Assembly (NCBI GenBank): GCA_029204225.1
Contig: CM055095.1
Span: 40,600,141 to 40,664,140 of the forward strand
From: Diphasiastrum complanatum
Lineage: Eukaryota > Streptophyta > Lycopodiopsida > Lycopodiales > Lycopodiaceae
Direction: 5' to 3'
Length of the DNA: 64,000 nucleotides
Each line of letters begins with the position of its first letter. The first letter of the stretch is position 1. The notes under the pieces were generated by a model that saw only the letters and a program-made list of their open reading frames with translations, made no database searches and had not been told where the DNA came from. This document shows, piece by piece, positions 33,091 through 46,413 of the stretch. The translations under genes were made by a program, and so were the position numbers.

Positions 33091-36000
33091 TGTTAGCCGA
33101 TATTTCCACACGAAAAATCGGACTAATATTGATGTTTAACTTTGCAATAATTGAAAAAATCGGCATGTAAAACCCGGTTATTAGAGAAAAATCAGCACAA
33201 ATTTGCCTTAGAGTTGGGTCCTAGCCCCTCCTAAATGAGGCTAGAGCAAATTTTGCGCCCTTAGAAATGGCCGGTAAATATTTTACGGCTTTTCAAAAAA
33301 ATGGCCAGTTGTAAAAAAATAGCCGGTATGACCGTGCTAAATCTCACCATGTACTAAGTCAATTTTTACTAATATATGATCACTCAATGTATTTTTCAGG
33401 GAAACCGTGTTGTCGTGGGAGCCCTAGTCATGAATGCCGAAAAGTCAATCACAGAAGAAAAAATCGAGAAAGAAAAGTTTCGGGTAAAAACGGGATTGGG
33501 AAATATGGATTCAGTGTCAAGGAGTCACAGAAACTCTAACGGCAAAGTTTGGGCAATTTACGGTCAGTTAACGAAATGTGTGGGCCAAGTGCTTACCCAA
33601 CAGGCCAAAAACCCAGACAAATGAGTAGTAGGCGCACGACCCTTAAAAAAAATGAAAGTACGTAAAGAAAAATGAGGGCCACCTACAAAAAATAGGGGTT
33701 GAAAAAGGGCCTCACCCAAAATTTGGATATTAAATGCCAAAACACCTTGGAGGCTATAAAACTTGGGAGGTACACCCACTAGCCATTGACATTTTGGGCT
33801 TCTAGGGTGTACAAAAGGGGAAACTTGAATGGCCTCCCTAGCCTTTGACAAAAATGGCATCTTGGCTAGTTTTGGAAGAGGGCCTTGAATGCACCACTCC
33901 CCCACTCTCTTATGGAGGCAACTAGATGTACTATCAAATGGGTTGAGGACAAATGGCAAAGAGGGCTTGAAGGATATGAAGAATGGCAAGATGGCATTGT
34001 GAAGGGGATGCATTGGATTTTTCCATAAGAAGGAGCCAACTCCTTGTATTTCAAATGTTAGTGCTTTTGGAAGTTAGTGCTTTTGTGAGTTAGTGCTTTT
34101 GTGAGTTGATAATTTGATAGTTGGATGGTGGAAAGTTTTTGAGAGTTAAAGAAAGTTTTTGAGAGTTAGATGTTCAATGCTTGCTTGTCTTGCGTTGGTG
34201 GTTTTCTGGTTAGTTTCCTTATGATGTTATGAATGCTAGCATGCAATTATGGTTGTTGTGTATGATAAGAGTTGAGAGGCCAATGTAGTTTGATGTTGAG
34301 TGTTACAATAGAGTGAGGTTATGTTGATAGTTAGATATTGAGAGAGTTCCATGTTGAGAGTGAGTTGGAAGTCATTTAAGTTGGAAAGCATTTGGGGTGA
34401 GTCATTTGGAGTTGATGATTTTTGAGATTGAGAGTCATGTAGCTTTGTTGGTTACGTTCCATGTTGTTGTGAATGAGAGTTCCTAAATGCTTACTTGCTT
34501 GAGAATGCTTGAATGTTAGTGGGTTGAGTGTTAGTTCTCCTTTGTTGTTTTTAGTTCCATGTTAGTTGTTTAACATGTGGAATGTTTGTTTATTGGTGGA
34601 TATTGAGTAAATCATGGTAGATTGATGGTTGGAAGTGGGTTATAGAGTAAGAGAATGAGAAAGCTGCTAGGATGAGCAAAAGGAAAGCAAGTAAGTGATG
34701 TGTGGAGAGGCATTGGTGAGACTCCTACAGAGTTGCCGATGGATCCAAAGAAGAGGAATGAAAGAGTGTTTGCAAAGGGGAAGGCAACATGCAGGTACAG
34801 AGAGGTAGTCTGTCGGCCACATTAGTCTCATTTCGAATAGACAGTTGCAGGTCCTGCTGTGGATCTGCCCTCTGTCTACGACCTCCCACAGGCCCTCGTT
34901 GCCTCACTAGCTACCAACACTTGTCTACTAGTTCTGGTTGCCTACAGTTCCTCCTACTATCGATTCACACCTGCCTACTGGATCTGCGACCATCTACAGA
35001 CCTACCGCAGCCTGTTCTAGGCCTCTGCGACCTACCCATCATTTTTTTGAGACTGTCTACACATGTAGTCATTGTCAACAGGCGCATATCAGTTGTTTGT
35101 GGCCTATCAGATCTACTTGTGAGCTGTCTCAGACAATTGGTGGCATGTACCACCTGTCTGCAGTTTGATTTTTGACTTTTGCAGCTATCTACGACCACCA
35201 CAACCTGTGCACTGTCTGCCTGGGAAGCCTGTGACCTGTTGGCTTGAGTATCTGTGATCTACTGTGAGGAAAACCTGTGGCCTAGGAATCATCAAAAAAT
35301 CAGAGATTTGAAAATTCTGACCGCTGCCCACATCTGAAACCTACTAGCCCTGCGATCTGCCTGCTGCCTCTGCCTTCAGTATACTCGTTGGAGGTCTTTT
35401 TGCCTACCTGCGGTCAGTACCTACTTGCCACGTGACCTAAAGCACCTATAGTGCCAGCCCATCTCTGATAAATATCTTGCTTCCTGTCTGCGGCCCACTA
35501 GCAGTCAAAAATCGAAAGAAAAATGACCTACAGCCTACCATGTGGCCGTCTTGCCTCACTGGACCTGCCTGAGATCCTTGCCTTGGTAGGGAGCAACACA
35601 ACACAAAGTTTTGATTCCATTGGAAAGCGACAAACGAGGAAGACAATCCGGAACTCAAACTAGAAGCGCTACGGACAAACGGTTTTCGGAAAGCAAGTGA
35701 GGAATGAGAAAGAAATTGTGATTGAAGTTGTAAAAGCGGCATTCATGACTAGTGCCTCTACAATTTTCTGCTTCTCTCTCACTCCGAGGTATGGATTTAC
35801 CTCACATCGATTCTTATTCTCGTGTTTACTTGCTTTCAATTGGAATGTGGGTGTTTGACGTCCGTACTTGCTTTCGCTCATTGAATGAATGATAGAATAC
35901 TGAGGATTCATTGTGTAACTGTATGAGGACCTAATCATTTCAATAATTCCGCATTTGCCATGTCCCTATCGGGACCTAAATGATTGTGATCCTTTTCTTG

Positions 36001-37014
36001 AACAAGTAGACATTGAAGTATCAGGTCTATGCGTATTTGTGGGTTTACCGATAGTATGAACTTAGAATCACTTGCTTGCAATGGGAATGTTGTTTGCTTG
36101 AGTTCAGTAATTGCAACTACCTAACTAGTGAATGGATTGTCGTAGAGTATGGGTCGATTGTGCATTATAGTGAATTGTTTGTAGCACAAATTCGAATTCA
36201 GTCCGGAATCGTGATATTTTATAAACAAATGCGGCATGGCTACTTAGACCAATGAGTGCCTATTTCCAACTCGTTTGTGAAAGTGTTAAGTAGATAGCTT
36301 TGTTTCGTACTGATTTAGAATGTGTTGTACGGAGAGAACCGTAGGCTGGGTAGTTAACATCTTGTTGAGTTAGATTTATTAAACGGCTATATGGAATCGT
36401 CAAGTTTTTGAAGTGTTTCTTATGGTTTTTCCATTATGAAGCATATTAATTGGACCCAACCTCTGTGAAACACCAAAGCTGGCCGTCCGCCATCCGCAGT
36501 TGAAATACACCGCCTTGGTTAAGCGTCACACTAGTCACACCCGTCGCCGGTACTATCTAGCGAAATACCTAGACCCGACGGTCAGCAAAAATACCGCCTT
36601 AGCAAACAAAGCGGTGCGTATAACTTGCACCCCACAAGCACATCATAGACAGTAAATCGGTTTCTAGTCCATGTAAGATTTTTACTAACTGTAAGCCAAA
36701 TTCAATGGGAAAAGAGACATTAGCAAGATCCTAACGCAAATTAGTGATCAGAAGTTTTACGGAACCATAACCCTAGAAAGCTACTGAATCATTGCACCAA
36801 AAGTGACAGTACCCCCTCCTTGCAACCGTGTCTCAGAGAACCTGGAAAACTCTCATCGGTTGGGGAGCACGGGGCAATAGAGAAGGCCATCAGAGTTGGA
36901 AGTGGCAAATCCTCTATTGCTCACGTAGGGCCGAACCGCCATTAGAGGTGGGCCCCCTTGACCCTTTTAGGACGTTTTGGCTGGACCAACCCCCCGTCAA
37001 AATTGGACCTAACA
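33091..37014 (+). repeat. 3' LTR of H (3.9 kb)
   Basis: 3,924 bp, starting TGTTAGCCGATATTT and ending GGACCTAACA, followed by the ACTAC duplication at 37015-37019. Confidence 0.95.
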
Positions 37015-37107
37015 ACTACATAGGACTAGCACAAGGCATGATACAAGTATAGTAGAGAAGCAAACAACACAATGAAAAATGCAAACAAGATCATCATGTA
37101 CATACCT

Positions 37108-38094
<987 letters not shown>

Positions 38095-38441
38095 GTGTAT
38101 GATCAATTTTGCAACTTGGGACTTCCAATCAAACAAGCTATCTAATAGCGGAATTACAAGAACTGAAAGAAATAGTACACCACACTCCAACGACACTCTG
38201 AGAACTATGTATTTAAACTGAAAGAAAAATAGTAAAAATAGTTAGTTATAATTTTTAGGAGGTACCGCTGCATGGCAATCCGGTCCCTATTATGGGACAA
38301 CTGTCTTCACTCGCTGATTTGAGTACTGTCAACGTGGCACTCTTATCATTGTAGCATGTACCGAATATCAAAAAACTGCTATAGTAAAATAGTGTATTAA
38401 ATAGAAATGATTGGAAATAAACTGGGCTTATTATTTCAACA
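38095..38441 (-). repeat. Probable 3' LTR of copia E
   Basis: On the minus strand it begins TGTTGAAATAATAAGCCC directly after purine-rich AAGAGAGAG, downstream of the RNase H end. The far end (TGTGTATGATC at 38095) is only a guess from the TG start. No second copy was found. Confidence 0.45.
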
Positions 38442-38527
38442 CTCTCTCTTAGCCCTAGTTTATCTTACACACATTGAGTTTTTTACACTCTCTCTTAGCC
38501 CTAGTTTATCTTACACACATTGAGTTT
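38437..38527. repeat. 45-bp tandem duplication at LTR/PPT junction of E
   Basis: ACACTCTCTCTTAGCCCTAG and the following 25 bp occur twice in tandem, so the PPT and first LTR bases of E are duplicated. Confidence 0.85.
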
Positions 38528-38678
38528 TTCTCTAAAAAACTCAAACAATTGCTTATCAACACTTCAAGCTTTCATAGAAATATTAGCCAATTGGTGTTTA
38601 GTCTTGCAATGTATGACATCAATCTCTATAGATAAAAGCTTTTTTTTAATGAAGTAATATTTATTTCTATATGCTTAG
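38500..38678 (-). pseudogene. Copia E RNase H C-terminal tail
   Basis: Minus-strand reading starts with TKHIEIN at the insertion point of F and, with frame changes, shows IDVIHCK-type and FREKLNVCKIN motifs of the copia RNase H end. It joins the RNase H part at 40613 across element F. Confidence 0.75.
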
Positions 38679-39177
38679 TGTCGCGGGAGCGCGTGCGTGG
38701 GACTGATTCGTGTTCGTCCTCACTTCATCTTCTTTATCGCGAACAATTTTCTGTCTTTTGATTTTCTTTTGTGCGGAAGCCCTTACAGGATCCCAGACAC
38801 TCGACTACGCATCACAGAACATATTCTATTTTAGCAATCATGATCCACAGCACAAGACGAGATGCACGAAAATAGAGTGATTGAATTATCAGTTTTAGTT
38901 TAGAGTGAATTCGTCAGTGTCTCGCTCGTTGGCGGAATGACATTCTACTCTTTCGCTGTGTTTTGCTCGTTGGCAGACTTTCATGCATAACTATGGTGTC
39001 TTTTCTTTCTTACTCTATTTGCTATGTCTCTCTCTGTCTCTTATAGATCTCTGTATTCACTACTTGTATTCACTTCTTACTTTATGATCCATAGAGGATC
39101 GTTTATACCTCCACTATGTGGAGTTTACACGATAGCTGAACATAGAATCACATCACTAGTTAACGCTAGTCAACTAG
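38679..39177 (-). repeat. Truncated 3' LTR of F
   Basis: 499 bp similar to 39772-40257, with an extra 13-bp tandem duplication (CACTACTTGTATT-like). Similarity ends at CAACTAG, which marks the deletion junction. Confidence 0.9.
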
Positions 39178-39706
39178 TTGTCGATGTCATATCTGGTAGA
39201 CTCAGTATGAGCATTCTCAGCGGTTGATAGGACGTCGGTAGAGATTTCATGAAGTACATCAGCTGCTGTGGTGCTGGGACCTGGTGCTCTTGTCCTGATG
39301 CAATGAGTTGAGCGAAGATCGTTATGATCTTCTCAACGTGCTGATCCAACTGGTTGCCATCCCACCGTATTGATTGCAGCTGATTGTGAAGGTACATGAT
39401 TGAAGCTGCAGTCCTCACTTCATACTTCTGCTTTAATCTTTTCCATGCTACATGGCTGCTTTCGCAGTCTTCAATCTGCATGAGTAAATCTTCATTTATG
39501 GATGAAACGATGATCGTCATTGCGTGCTCATCCTTTCTGATCCATTTAGCTCTCCGCGGGTCTCCCTCTGGAGGCTGCATTTCTGAGAGCTCGGTCACCG
39601 ACCAGATGCCTTCGCCCTTCAGGAGTGTTTTGATTTTGAATTTCCAGATTCTGTAATTTGTGCCATCGAGACTGATTGCTACTCTGGTCTGGATTGTCAT
39701 AGCCAT
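39170..39706 (-). CDS. gag: Gag N-terminal ORF of copia F
   Basis: A 178-codon open frame from ATG at 39704-39706. Motifs typical of copia Gag (UBN2 type): VAISLDGTNYRIWKFKIKTL, then WIRKDEHAMTIIVSSINEDL, AWKRLKQKYEVRTAASIMYL and FMKSLPTSYQPLRML. The frame is intact up to the deletion junction. Its TGA is supplied by sequence of the truncated LTR. The nucleocapsid knuckle is missing, so only a capsid-like product could be made. Confidence 0.85.
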   Translation of the reverse strand: MAMTIQTRVAISLDGTNYRIWKFKIKTLLKGEGIWSVTELSEMQPPEGDPRRAKWIRKDEHAMTIIVSSINEDLLMQIEDCESSHVAWKRLKQKYEVRTAASIMYLHNQLQSIRWDGNQLDQHVEKIITIFAQLIASGQEHQVPAPQQLMYFMKSLPTSYQPLRMLILSLPDMTSTTS

Positions 39707-39757
39707 ATTATATTGTCTGGAAGAATCACTGTTGGGATATCAGTAGTGACAACCTGT

Positions 39758-39771
39758 TGGCTCTGATACCA
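39758..39771 (-). other. Primer binding site of F (tRNA-iMet)
   Basis: Minus-strand TGGTATCAGAGCCA abuts the 5' LTR. Confidence 0.92.
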
Positions 39772-40607
39772 TATCATAGGAGTGCGTGCGTGGGACTGAT
39801 TCGTGTTCGTCCTCACTTCGTCTTCTTTATCACAAACAATTTTCTGTCTTTTGATTTTCTTTTGTGTGGAAGCCCTTATAGGATCCCAGACACTCGACTA
39901 CGCATCACAGAACATATTCTATTCTAGCAATCATGATCCACAACACAAGACAAGATGCATGAAAATAGAGTGACTGAATTATCAGTTTTAGTTTAGAGTG
40001 AATTCGTCAGTGTCTCGCTAGTTGGCGAAATGACATTCTACTCTTTCGCTATGTTCTGCTCGTTGGCAGACTTTCATGCACAGCTATGGTGTCTTTTCTT
40101 TCTTACTCTATTCACTACGTCTCTCTCTGTCTCTTACAGATCTCTGTATTCACTTCTTACTTTATGATCCAAAGAAGATCGTTTATACCTCCACTATGTG
40201 GAGTTTACAAGATAGCTAAACATAGTATCACATCACTAGTTAATGCTAGTCAACTAGGTAGTTAGTCTGTGTCATTGCTACTCGTTTTAGCTAGGCGTGA
40301 AGCCCATTGAGCTGCCAGTTGGCAGCTCAAAAGAATTTCCTTCGTCTGTTTCGTAATCTCCCATTTGCTTTCATTTTTTTCGTAGTTTTCATTTCGCGTC
40401 CCTTTTTTGGCTTTACGATCCTGGAGAGGTGTTTGCGATTTGCGATTGATTCGCGAATCGTTCGTGCTTTGAGTCAAAGACACGTTGACTGTCGCGAATT
40501 GTTCTCGTTTGTGCTTCGAGTCAAAGTCAGGTTGACGGTCACGAATTGTTCGACCTTCGTGTCTTGTTCGTGTACCACAAAGTTGCAGGAGTTCACCATT
40601 TCTGACA
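39772..40607 (-). repeat. 5' LTR of F
   Basis: 836 bp, from TATCATAGG at the PBS side to TTTCTGACA at the outer end, next to the CTTAG duplication. Only its inner 486 bp are shared with the truncated 3' LTR. Confidence 0.85.
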
Positions 40608-40612
40608 CTTAG

Positions 40613-41700
40613 TATGTGCACAAAAAATTAGATTCCTAGCTAGTATAGGACTATGGCTATCACTCTCAATGATGGTAGGCTCAATCTGCAAGATACCATT
40701 GTCTTCCAGCATTCGTTGCAGCCATATTGCCTCTTGTATTGTAAAACATAGGGCTTTATACTTTGCTTTCGTAGAGAACAGAGCAATCATTTCTTGCTTT
40801 TTTATTGGACCCAGAGAAAGCACCATTGCCAGAATGAAAAAGATAATCTGTAGCAGATCAATTATCAATACTACCTACTCAATCAACATCTACAAAACCC
40901 TACAACTTGGGTAAACCAGATCACTTTATATACCAAGCCATAAGTAGTTGTGCCCTTAATATAGCAAAGAATTCTTTTTGTAGCTTTCCAATGCGTTTCT
41001 CTAGGTATTGCCATAAGTTGACTCATTAGATTGACAACATAGCAAATTTTAGTACGTGTAGTAGTGAGGTAAGTCAAACACCCAACTACATGAGGACACA
41101 ATCTTGCATCGATGAGTTCACCCTTATCCTCACTTGACAACGTCTTACCAACTTCAATAAGGGTAGAGATTGGTTTGCTATCACTCATTCTAAAGCATTT
41201 AAGCATCTCAGTCACATACTTAGTTTGAGTGATTGCAATACCTCCCTCCCTTTTTCAAATCTCTACTCCAAGGCAATAATCCATACGCCCTAAATTTGTC
41301 ATATCAAAGTTATTTCTCAAAATTTTCTTGATCGCTTTGATAAGCTCTTCATTGTTGCTTGTGATCACGAGATCATCCACATACAATACTACTCGAGTGA
41401 TGCTAGAGTTATGAAAAGATTAGAATCAGAGGAAGTGCATATCAAACCTCTAGACATGAGATATCTATAAAGTGGTGGCTATACCAAGCATGTGCTGCTT
41501 GTTCTAGTCCATATAGTGATTAATTTGATTTGCATACTTTGTTCTCTATATTGTACAATGAATCCAAGCAGTTGTTGCATGTAGACTTCCCGGGTCCTCA
41601 AGCTCTCTATTAAAGAATGCTGATTTCACATCCATTTGGTGTAGATTCCATCCAAACATAGCTGCTAATGCGATGATCATGCGAAGCGTATTCAACTTGG
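40613..41700 (-). pseudogene. Copia E RT and RNase H
   Basis: Minus-strand readings with stops and shifts show LHQMDVKSAFFN, a catalytic VVLYVDDLVIT near 41380, DYCLGVEI, KYVTEMLKCFRM, GCLTYLTTTRTKICYVVNLMSQ and HWKATKRILCYIKGT, then RNase H pieces (KAKYKALCF, ESDSHSPILARNLIF) up to the F insertion. The RNase H DADWAG-type region is degraded. Confidence 0.85.
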
Positions 41701-41704
41701 CTTA

Positions 41705-41965
41705 TAGAAGCTATGCCAAACACTAATTCAGATAAGTGGAGAGAATCCATAGAATCTAAAAATCTCTCTTATTAAAAATGAGACTCAAAGTCTTGCTGAC
41801 CTTCTTAAAGACAAAAGAGTCATTGATTATAAATGGATCTTTGAGAAAGTTTTCATTATGATGGAATTGCTTCCAAATGGAAAGCTAGATTAGTGGCCAG
41901 ATGATTTTCTCACATTCTAGGAGTGGACTATACTGAGATAATTAGCACGACAGTCAAAATCACTT
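41705..41965 (+). pseudogene. Copia E RT N-terminal part in inverted orientation
   Basis: On the plus strand, with frame changes and stops, motifs read DKWRESIES, YDGIASKWKARLVA and ILGVDYTEI, which is the RT segment that should precede the minus-strand RT. It points the other way, so the element contains an inversion with a breakpoint at about 41700. The other side abuts LTR G at 41969. Confidence 0.75.
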
Positions 41966-42322
41966 TAATGTTGGGGGTATTCCCAACAAAGTGTAAATAA
42001 ATAAAATCGTCCAATAAAATGGGTTGCGAGGGCATGGCATCCTGCGCGTATAAGCCCATGGCCCAATGAGCACGCAAGCCAAAGTGTAAATAAAATAAAA
42101 TAGACTTGGGCCTTTGTAATTAAAATTAAATTTGAGGCCCAAAGTCAATTTAAACTTAGAGTTTACTTTTTAGAGTTGGGTCCAATTTTGGACTCACATG
42201 AATCTTGTGATTTCCAATGTACTTTTTGTGGACCCTTGGATCAAGTTGGGTCCAAGATGAATGGATAGGATCAATGTGAATATTAGCCAATAGGATTGAG
42301 GGGCAAGGGCCTTCCCCATTTC

Positions 42323-42330
42323 TATAAAAA
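42323..42330 (+). promoter_or_regulatory. Candidate TATA box in LTR G
   Basis: TATAAAAA in a CCATTTCTATAAAAAGGCATC context, about 350 bp into the LTR. Confidence 0.5.
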
Positions 42331-42536
42331 GGCATCATTTGTACACTATTTGCATGCTCAATAGAGAGGAGGAGACTCTACTATTTTGAGAGCTCAAGCA
42401 TCCTCATTTGCTAATCAATCTTGCTTATGCTATTGTTGTGTTGCTTGTTATTTCCATTTCTTCCATGCTTCTTGTTTGTGATTAGTTAAGGTTTCTCCAT
42501 AAGCAATGACATTGAGCATTTGAGCTAACCTCTATC

Positions 42537-42649
<113 letters not shown>

Positions 42650-42870
42650 TCCTCTTCTTGTCTATCCTTTCCCTTCACCCAAAAGCATGATGAATGTTAG
42701 TGTAGAGGAGTAGAGCTAAAGGATGGTAGTGTTAGTTATGAATAGAGTTAAGGGAGAAGGTAGGAAACTAACTAAAAATAGCATCTATGCATAGTTAGGT
42801 ACCTATCCAGTGATATAACCCTTGTTGACAGGCGGGAGGGCTATACTATGCAAGATCTTCGACCCTACAG

Positions 42871-42887
42871 TGGCGCCGTTGCTGGGG
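42871..42887 (+). other. Primer binding site of G (tRNA-Asp)
   Basis: TGGCGCCGTTGCTGGGG, the common tRNA-Asp-type site of plant Ty3/gypsy elements, one base after the LTR. Confidence 0.85.
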
Positions 42888-45800
42888 ATAGGTTTCCACT
42901 AACTAGTTTAGTTGCATTTTAGATATTTTTCTTGCCTTTTAGAGTAGTTTTAGGTAGATTTTTGGGTGTTCAGAGTTAGTTTTTTGTATTTTTTTTGTGT
43001 TTGGACTGTTCACAGCTAGCGGAGGAGGTGTGAGAGGGTAGAGGAGGCCCTAAGGGCTTGAAACCCAAACCAACCAACCCAAAAACCCAAAAAAAACACA
43101 CCAATCTGCATTTTTGGAGGGAATAAGAGCCTAAAATCTCATCAGATTTTTATATCTCTAGACCAGTGTGAATTAACCCTTGCATGACTGGCAGCAGCTC
43201 CAGGGTACTATCCCATACCTGCATAGAAGCCTGCAAGAGTTAGTTCCAAGCAAATGGTAAAAATCAGAGAAAAATGCATGCTAGGTCTCATGTGCCTAAT
43301 CCACATTAATGACCATGGTACCCTTTTCCTTTGACTAACAATGCTAATGATTGCCTACTAATTGTGTTGGTTTTGCTTCTATCATACAATCAACAAGAGT
43401 CTTTGTGTTTTATTGTATTTCTCAATAATATTGCTTGTATTTTGTGATGGTTTTTAAGATAGGCACATGAAAAATTGATCCCAACAATGAAACCAAACAA
43501 ATTTTAGGCCTATCATGTCCAAGGAATTAGTTAAATCTAGGTAGTATGAATCCAACTACCCACCATGAGGGATTTAAAATTGGTGGCATTAGAAATAGGC
43601 CTCTACAATATTAAGAAGAAATCAAAACAATGAAGAAATGGGTGGCAAGTGTTCGATCGGATGATGCACGAATGACGATGACCATAGTACAATCCTCAAG
43701 TAGTCACGTGTAATTAAAACTAAAAAGGTCAAAGCAAACAATTTTGAATAGAATGGAGGAGGTAACAATACTTTATTAATTCATCCGCCTTGGATTTTGC
43801 AAATCAAGAATGTGTAGAACATGCTTGGAATCTTGAACATATGGTTTTACCATGACAATTAGGATAGCCACTGAGGATTGGGCACAAGGGCACAAATCAC
43901 TTGGACTACCAAGGACACATACCAATTGTGGAACTAAATGACATACTATCATAGATTAATCTTGGCACAAGTGATTGTATAAGGCAAAGTCAAGGTGCTG
44001 CAATGGTGTGCCATTAAATATTTGATTGGAAGGATATTAGTGATTTTGGAATACACTAGTTATTGAGGAACTATTGCGAGCGAATTTTTTCACATATATC
44101 GTAAGGAGCAAATTTTCTAGTCAAGCCCAAAGCCAAACATGAAGCAAAATCTACTAGGGACTTTGAGCCATGTAGATACAACATACATAGAGGAGGAAAA
44201 GAGGAGCATGAGAGTGTATCCATGTGAATGTCATAACTTTTTATTTGGAGAAATTCTACCTATTTAGCATTATTTTGGAACATGGCTTGGAAAGTCAATT
44301 GCTGATAACTAACATAGCAATACAAGTAGTTTCATAGTACCTTATTCTAAGTCTGACCATTTGACTAATATTGATAACATCAATTAAAAGGTAAGAGTTA
44401 AAACTGCAGGTGAAGCATGGTTAGCATATCTTTCTATGGTGAATACATAATGTCAACTCAGATGGCACGATTTCAGCTATAGTTAACGGTTTGGTCATTG
44501 GGAACTACCAAGAATATATTAAGGTCTCTATAATAGATAAATCTCAGTCCATATTCTGTGACCTGATTACAAATATGAGAAGTGATTGAAGACAAGAAAA
44601 TCAGCTTGCCAATTCTTACTTATAGTACCATAATGTATCTTGTTATTTGATTTCAAATGTGTTACACGTTCTTTTAGTACGTTTTGTAATGCTTTGCTTG
44701 TTTCTGTGCTGTTTTGATCTTCCCTTGGAGCCCAGTAGATGTAAATCTGATGTTTTCTGTGTGTACTAGACTCTTCTGCTGACCTATTTTCAACAACACA
44801 GGTGTGTCTTACGTCCATAAATGTATGCCCATCTAGTGCTCCCACTTATCGAATAAACAGCTCTCGAAAGGACAAGACACGCAAGTTTGATGAAAGCTAG
44901 GAGTATAGAGCACCGAAGGTGCAATTACTCTACTTCCTCCCTATAGCAGAAAAAATCTAGAAAACAACCTACTGCAGCTTGCTAGTATAAATCTCCGCAG
45001 TTTACTTTTTGATAGGTTGTTTGCTGGCAACATGCAACATCAAATAAATTCAAAACCAATGAACGAAGACAAGATAGCAAAATACCTAGAGGAAGATTCA
45101 GACAAAGAACTACATGTCAGCTTATAAAGCAGGAGAAGTTTATGTCATAAGATGATACTGTATTGCAACAAAATGACTGTGCAATTGTAACTTCAGAAAA
45201 CATAATTTTATGAGATGTTTTCCCGGTAAGAAACATAAACGCCCCCAAGGAAATGAAAAACAAGAATTGAAAAAAAAAATTCCAAACCGCATTTCCTGAA
45301 AGTGTGACCCACAAACTTCAAACCTGAAGTATTTTATAGATAACATGGACGACATGCTCAAACATCCCTATAATTATCATTGAATGGCTAGAACTAAAAT
45401 GACAACTCAGACGTGATGTGCTATTTTTCGCTTTCAAGTATGAACTTGTGATGGACCCTGCATTGCAAATATCTTGGTCACACACCACCCCCACTCTTAT
45501 TGGAGCTATGATAGAGAAGCTCTTTATCATAATATCTTAATGGCATAAGTACACGATCATTATAATCATCTACAAATTCATAATTGGATGTCTGAAACTC
45601 TCATTATGCTGTCTGGCCATAAAACAACAATGAAGAGCCTAACAAACAAATTTGAATATAGGGCCTTTAGTTGAACCAGATATTTCAGAATATAGGGCCC
45701 TTTGTTGAAAAAGATATAGGGCCTTTTGTTGAACCAGATATTTCAGAAAATAAAGCATTCGACAACAGGAATAAGTCAATATTCAACTCAAGCAATGAAG

Positions 45801-46377
45801 AACACTTCACACGCATAACATAGCAATTATAGCTGAAGAACTTCAAAATTAAAGTGGGCAAGATACATTTGTAAAACAGGTGGACATAAAGCTAAGAGCA
45901 TAATTTGAAATAAGTTGTGTGATAAAATAATGGATGCTTTGTAAAATAAGTTTCTTCACACAGTCACATGATAGAGAATAGTCACAAGAAATATGACCAA
46001 AGACACTTTCACCCAAAAAAAATAGCACTTTGAATTACACTTAAATTTTTTGAAGTTACAATATTTTGAACAGATGAAGTATAAATTGGTTTTATACAAC
46101 TTTGGCTGTAATAACTGATGGGTGCCCAATTACCAACAAAAGTTGATGAGGCATCCTAAATCAGCAAAATGAACAACCATATGGTGCTTGTATGGCTCTT
46201 TAATCATGTAAAAAGTAGCTCATCTGTGGCTATGCAATAAAAGCTTAGCTAATTTCACACTTTGTAGTACATGCTTCCATTTAATAAATGTGCACAGCAT
46301 GAAGTCTGCCCGACATGGCCGTCTTTCATGTACCGTGATCAATAAAAGATGAGGAAGACAATGACCACAACCCCAAC
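42888..46377. other. AT-rich region without recognised gene
   Basis: No ORF of note and no conserved domain in any frame. Could include the decayed interior of element G. A short tandem repetition of TATAGGGCC(T)TTTGTTGAA and CCAGATATTTCAGAA occurs at 45655-45750. Confidence 0.5.
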
Positions 46378-46413
46378 TTACCGTCGCCGCTTCTTGCCAA
46401 TATTCTTCAAATC
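46378..46413 (-). CDS. Candidate short terminal exon (basic C-terminus)
   Basis: Minus strand: a pyrimidine-rich stretch and TGCATAG acceptor are followed by codons for DLKNIGKKRRR and TAA. The phase (0) fits a donor after the last ATG codon of the myosin-binder ORF at about 51868, so it could be that gene's last exon after a 5.4-kb intron. Against this, the GGTAAGT overlapping the stop is itself a perfect donor, and the exon is tiny. Confidence 0.28.
   Translation of the reverse strand, partial: DLKNIGKKRRR

Larger units (their letters stand above)
23538..37014 (+). mobile_element. Giant LTR retrotransposon H, non-autonomous, Ty3/gypsy-like gag
   Basis: A 13,477-bp element bounded by two LTRs of 3,908 and 3,924 bp (TGTTAGCCGA...GGACCTAACA) with perfect ACTAC target duplications. 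The internal 5.6 kb encodes a gag-like protein and further short open segments, but no recognisable protease, integrase, RT or RNase H. It therefore resembles a large retrotransposon derivative (LARD) that keeps gag. The LTRs differ at scattered positions of the order of a few percent. Orientation is set by the gag ORF and by PBS-like sequence downstream of the left LTR. Confidence 0.93.
38679..40607 (-). mobile_element. Internally deleted copia retrotransposon F
   Basis: Flanked by exact CTTAG target duplications (38674-38678 and 40608-40612) inside the RNase H of E. The full 5' LTR (minus sense) is 39772-40607. The PBS at 39758-39771 follows it. Next come a gag N-terminal ORF and then a truncated 3' LTR, 38679-39177. 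A single deletion removed the rest of gag, all of pol, the PPT and about 340 bp of the 3' LTR. Ends are TGTC...GACA (the inner end of the 5' LTR is mutated to TATC). Confidence 0.9.

Noticed and set aside
38679-40257. TR-GAG element with about 490-bp LTRs
   Set aside because: The CTTAG target duplications and the interrupted RNase H of E place the true right end at 40607, so this is a deleted full-type copia.
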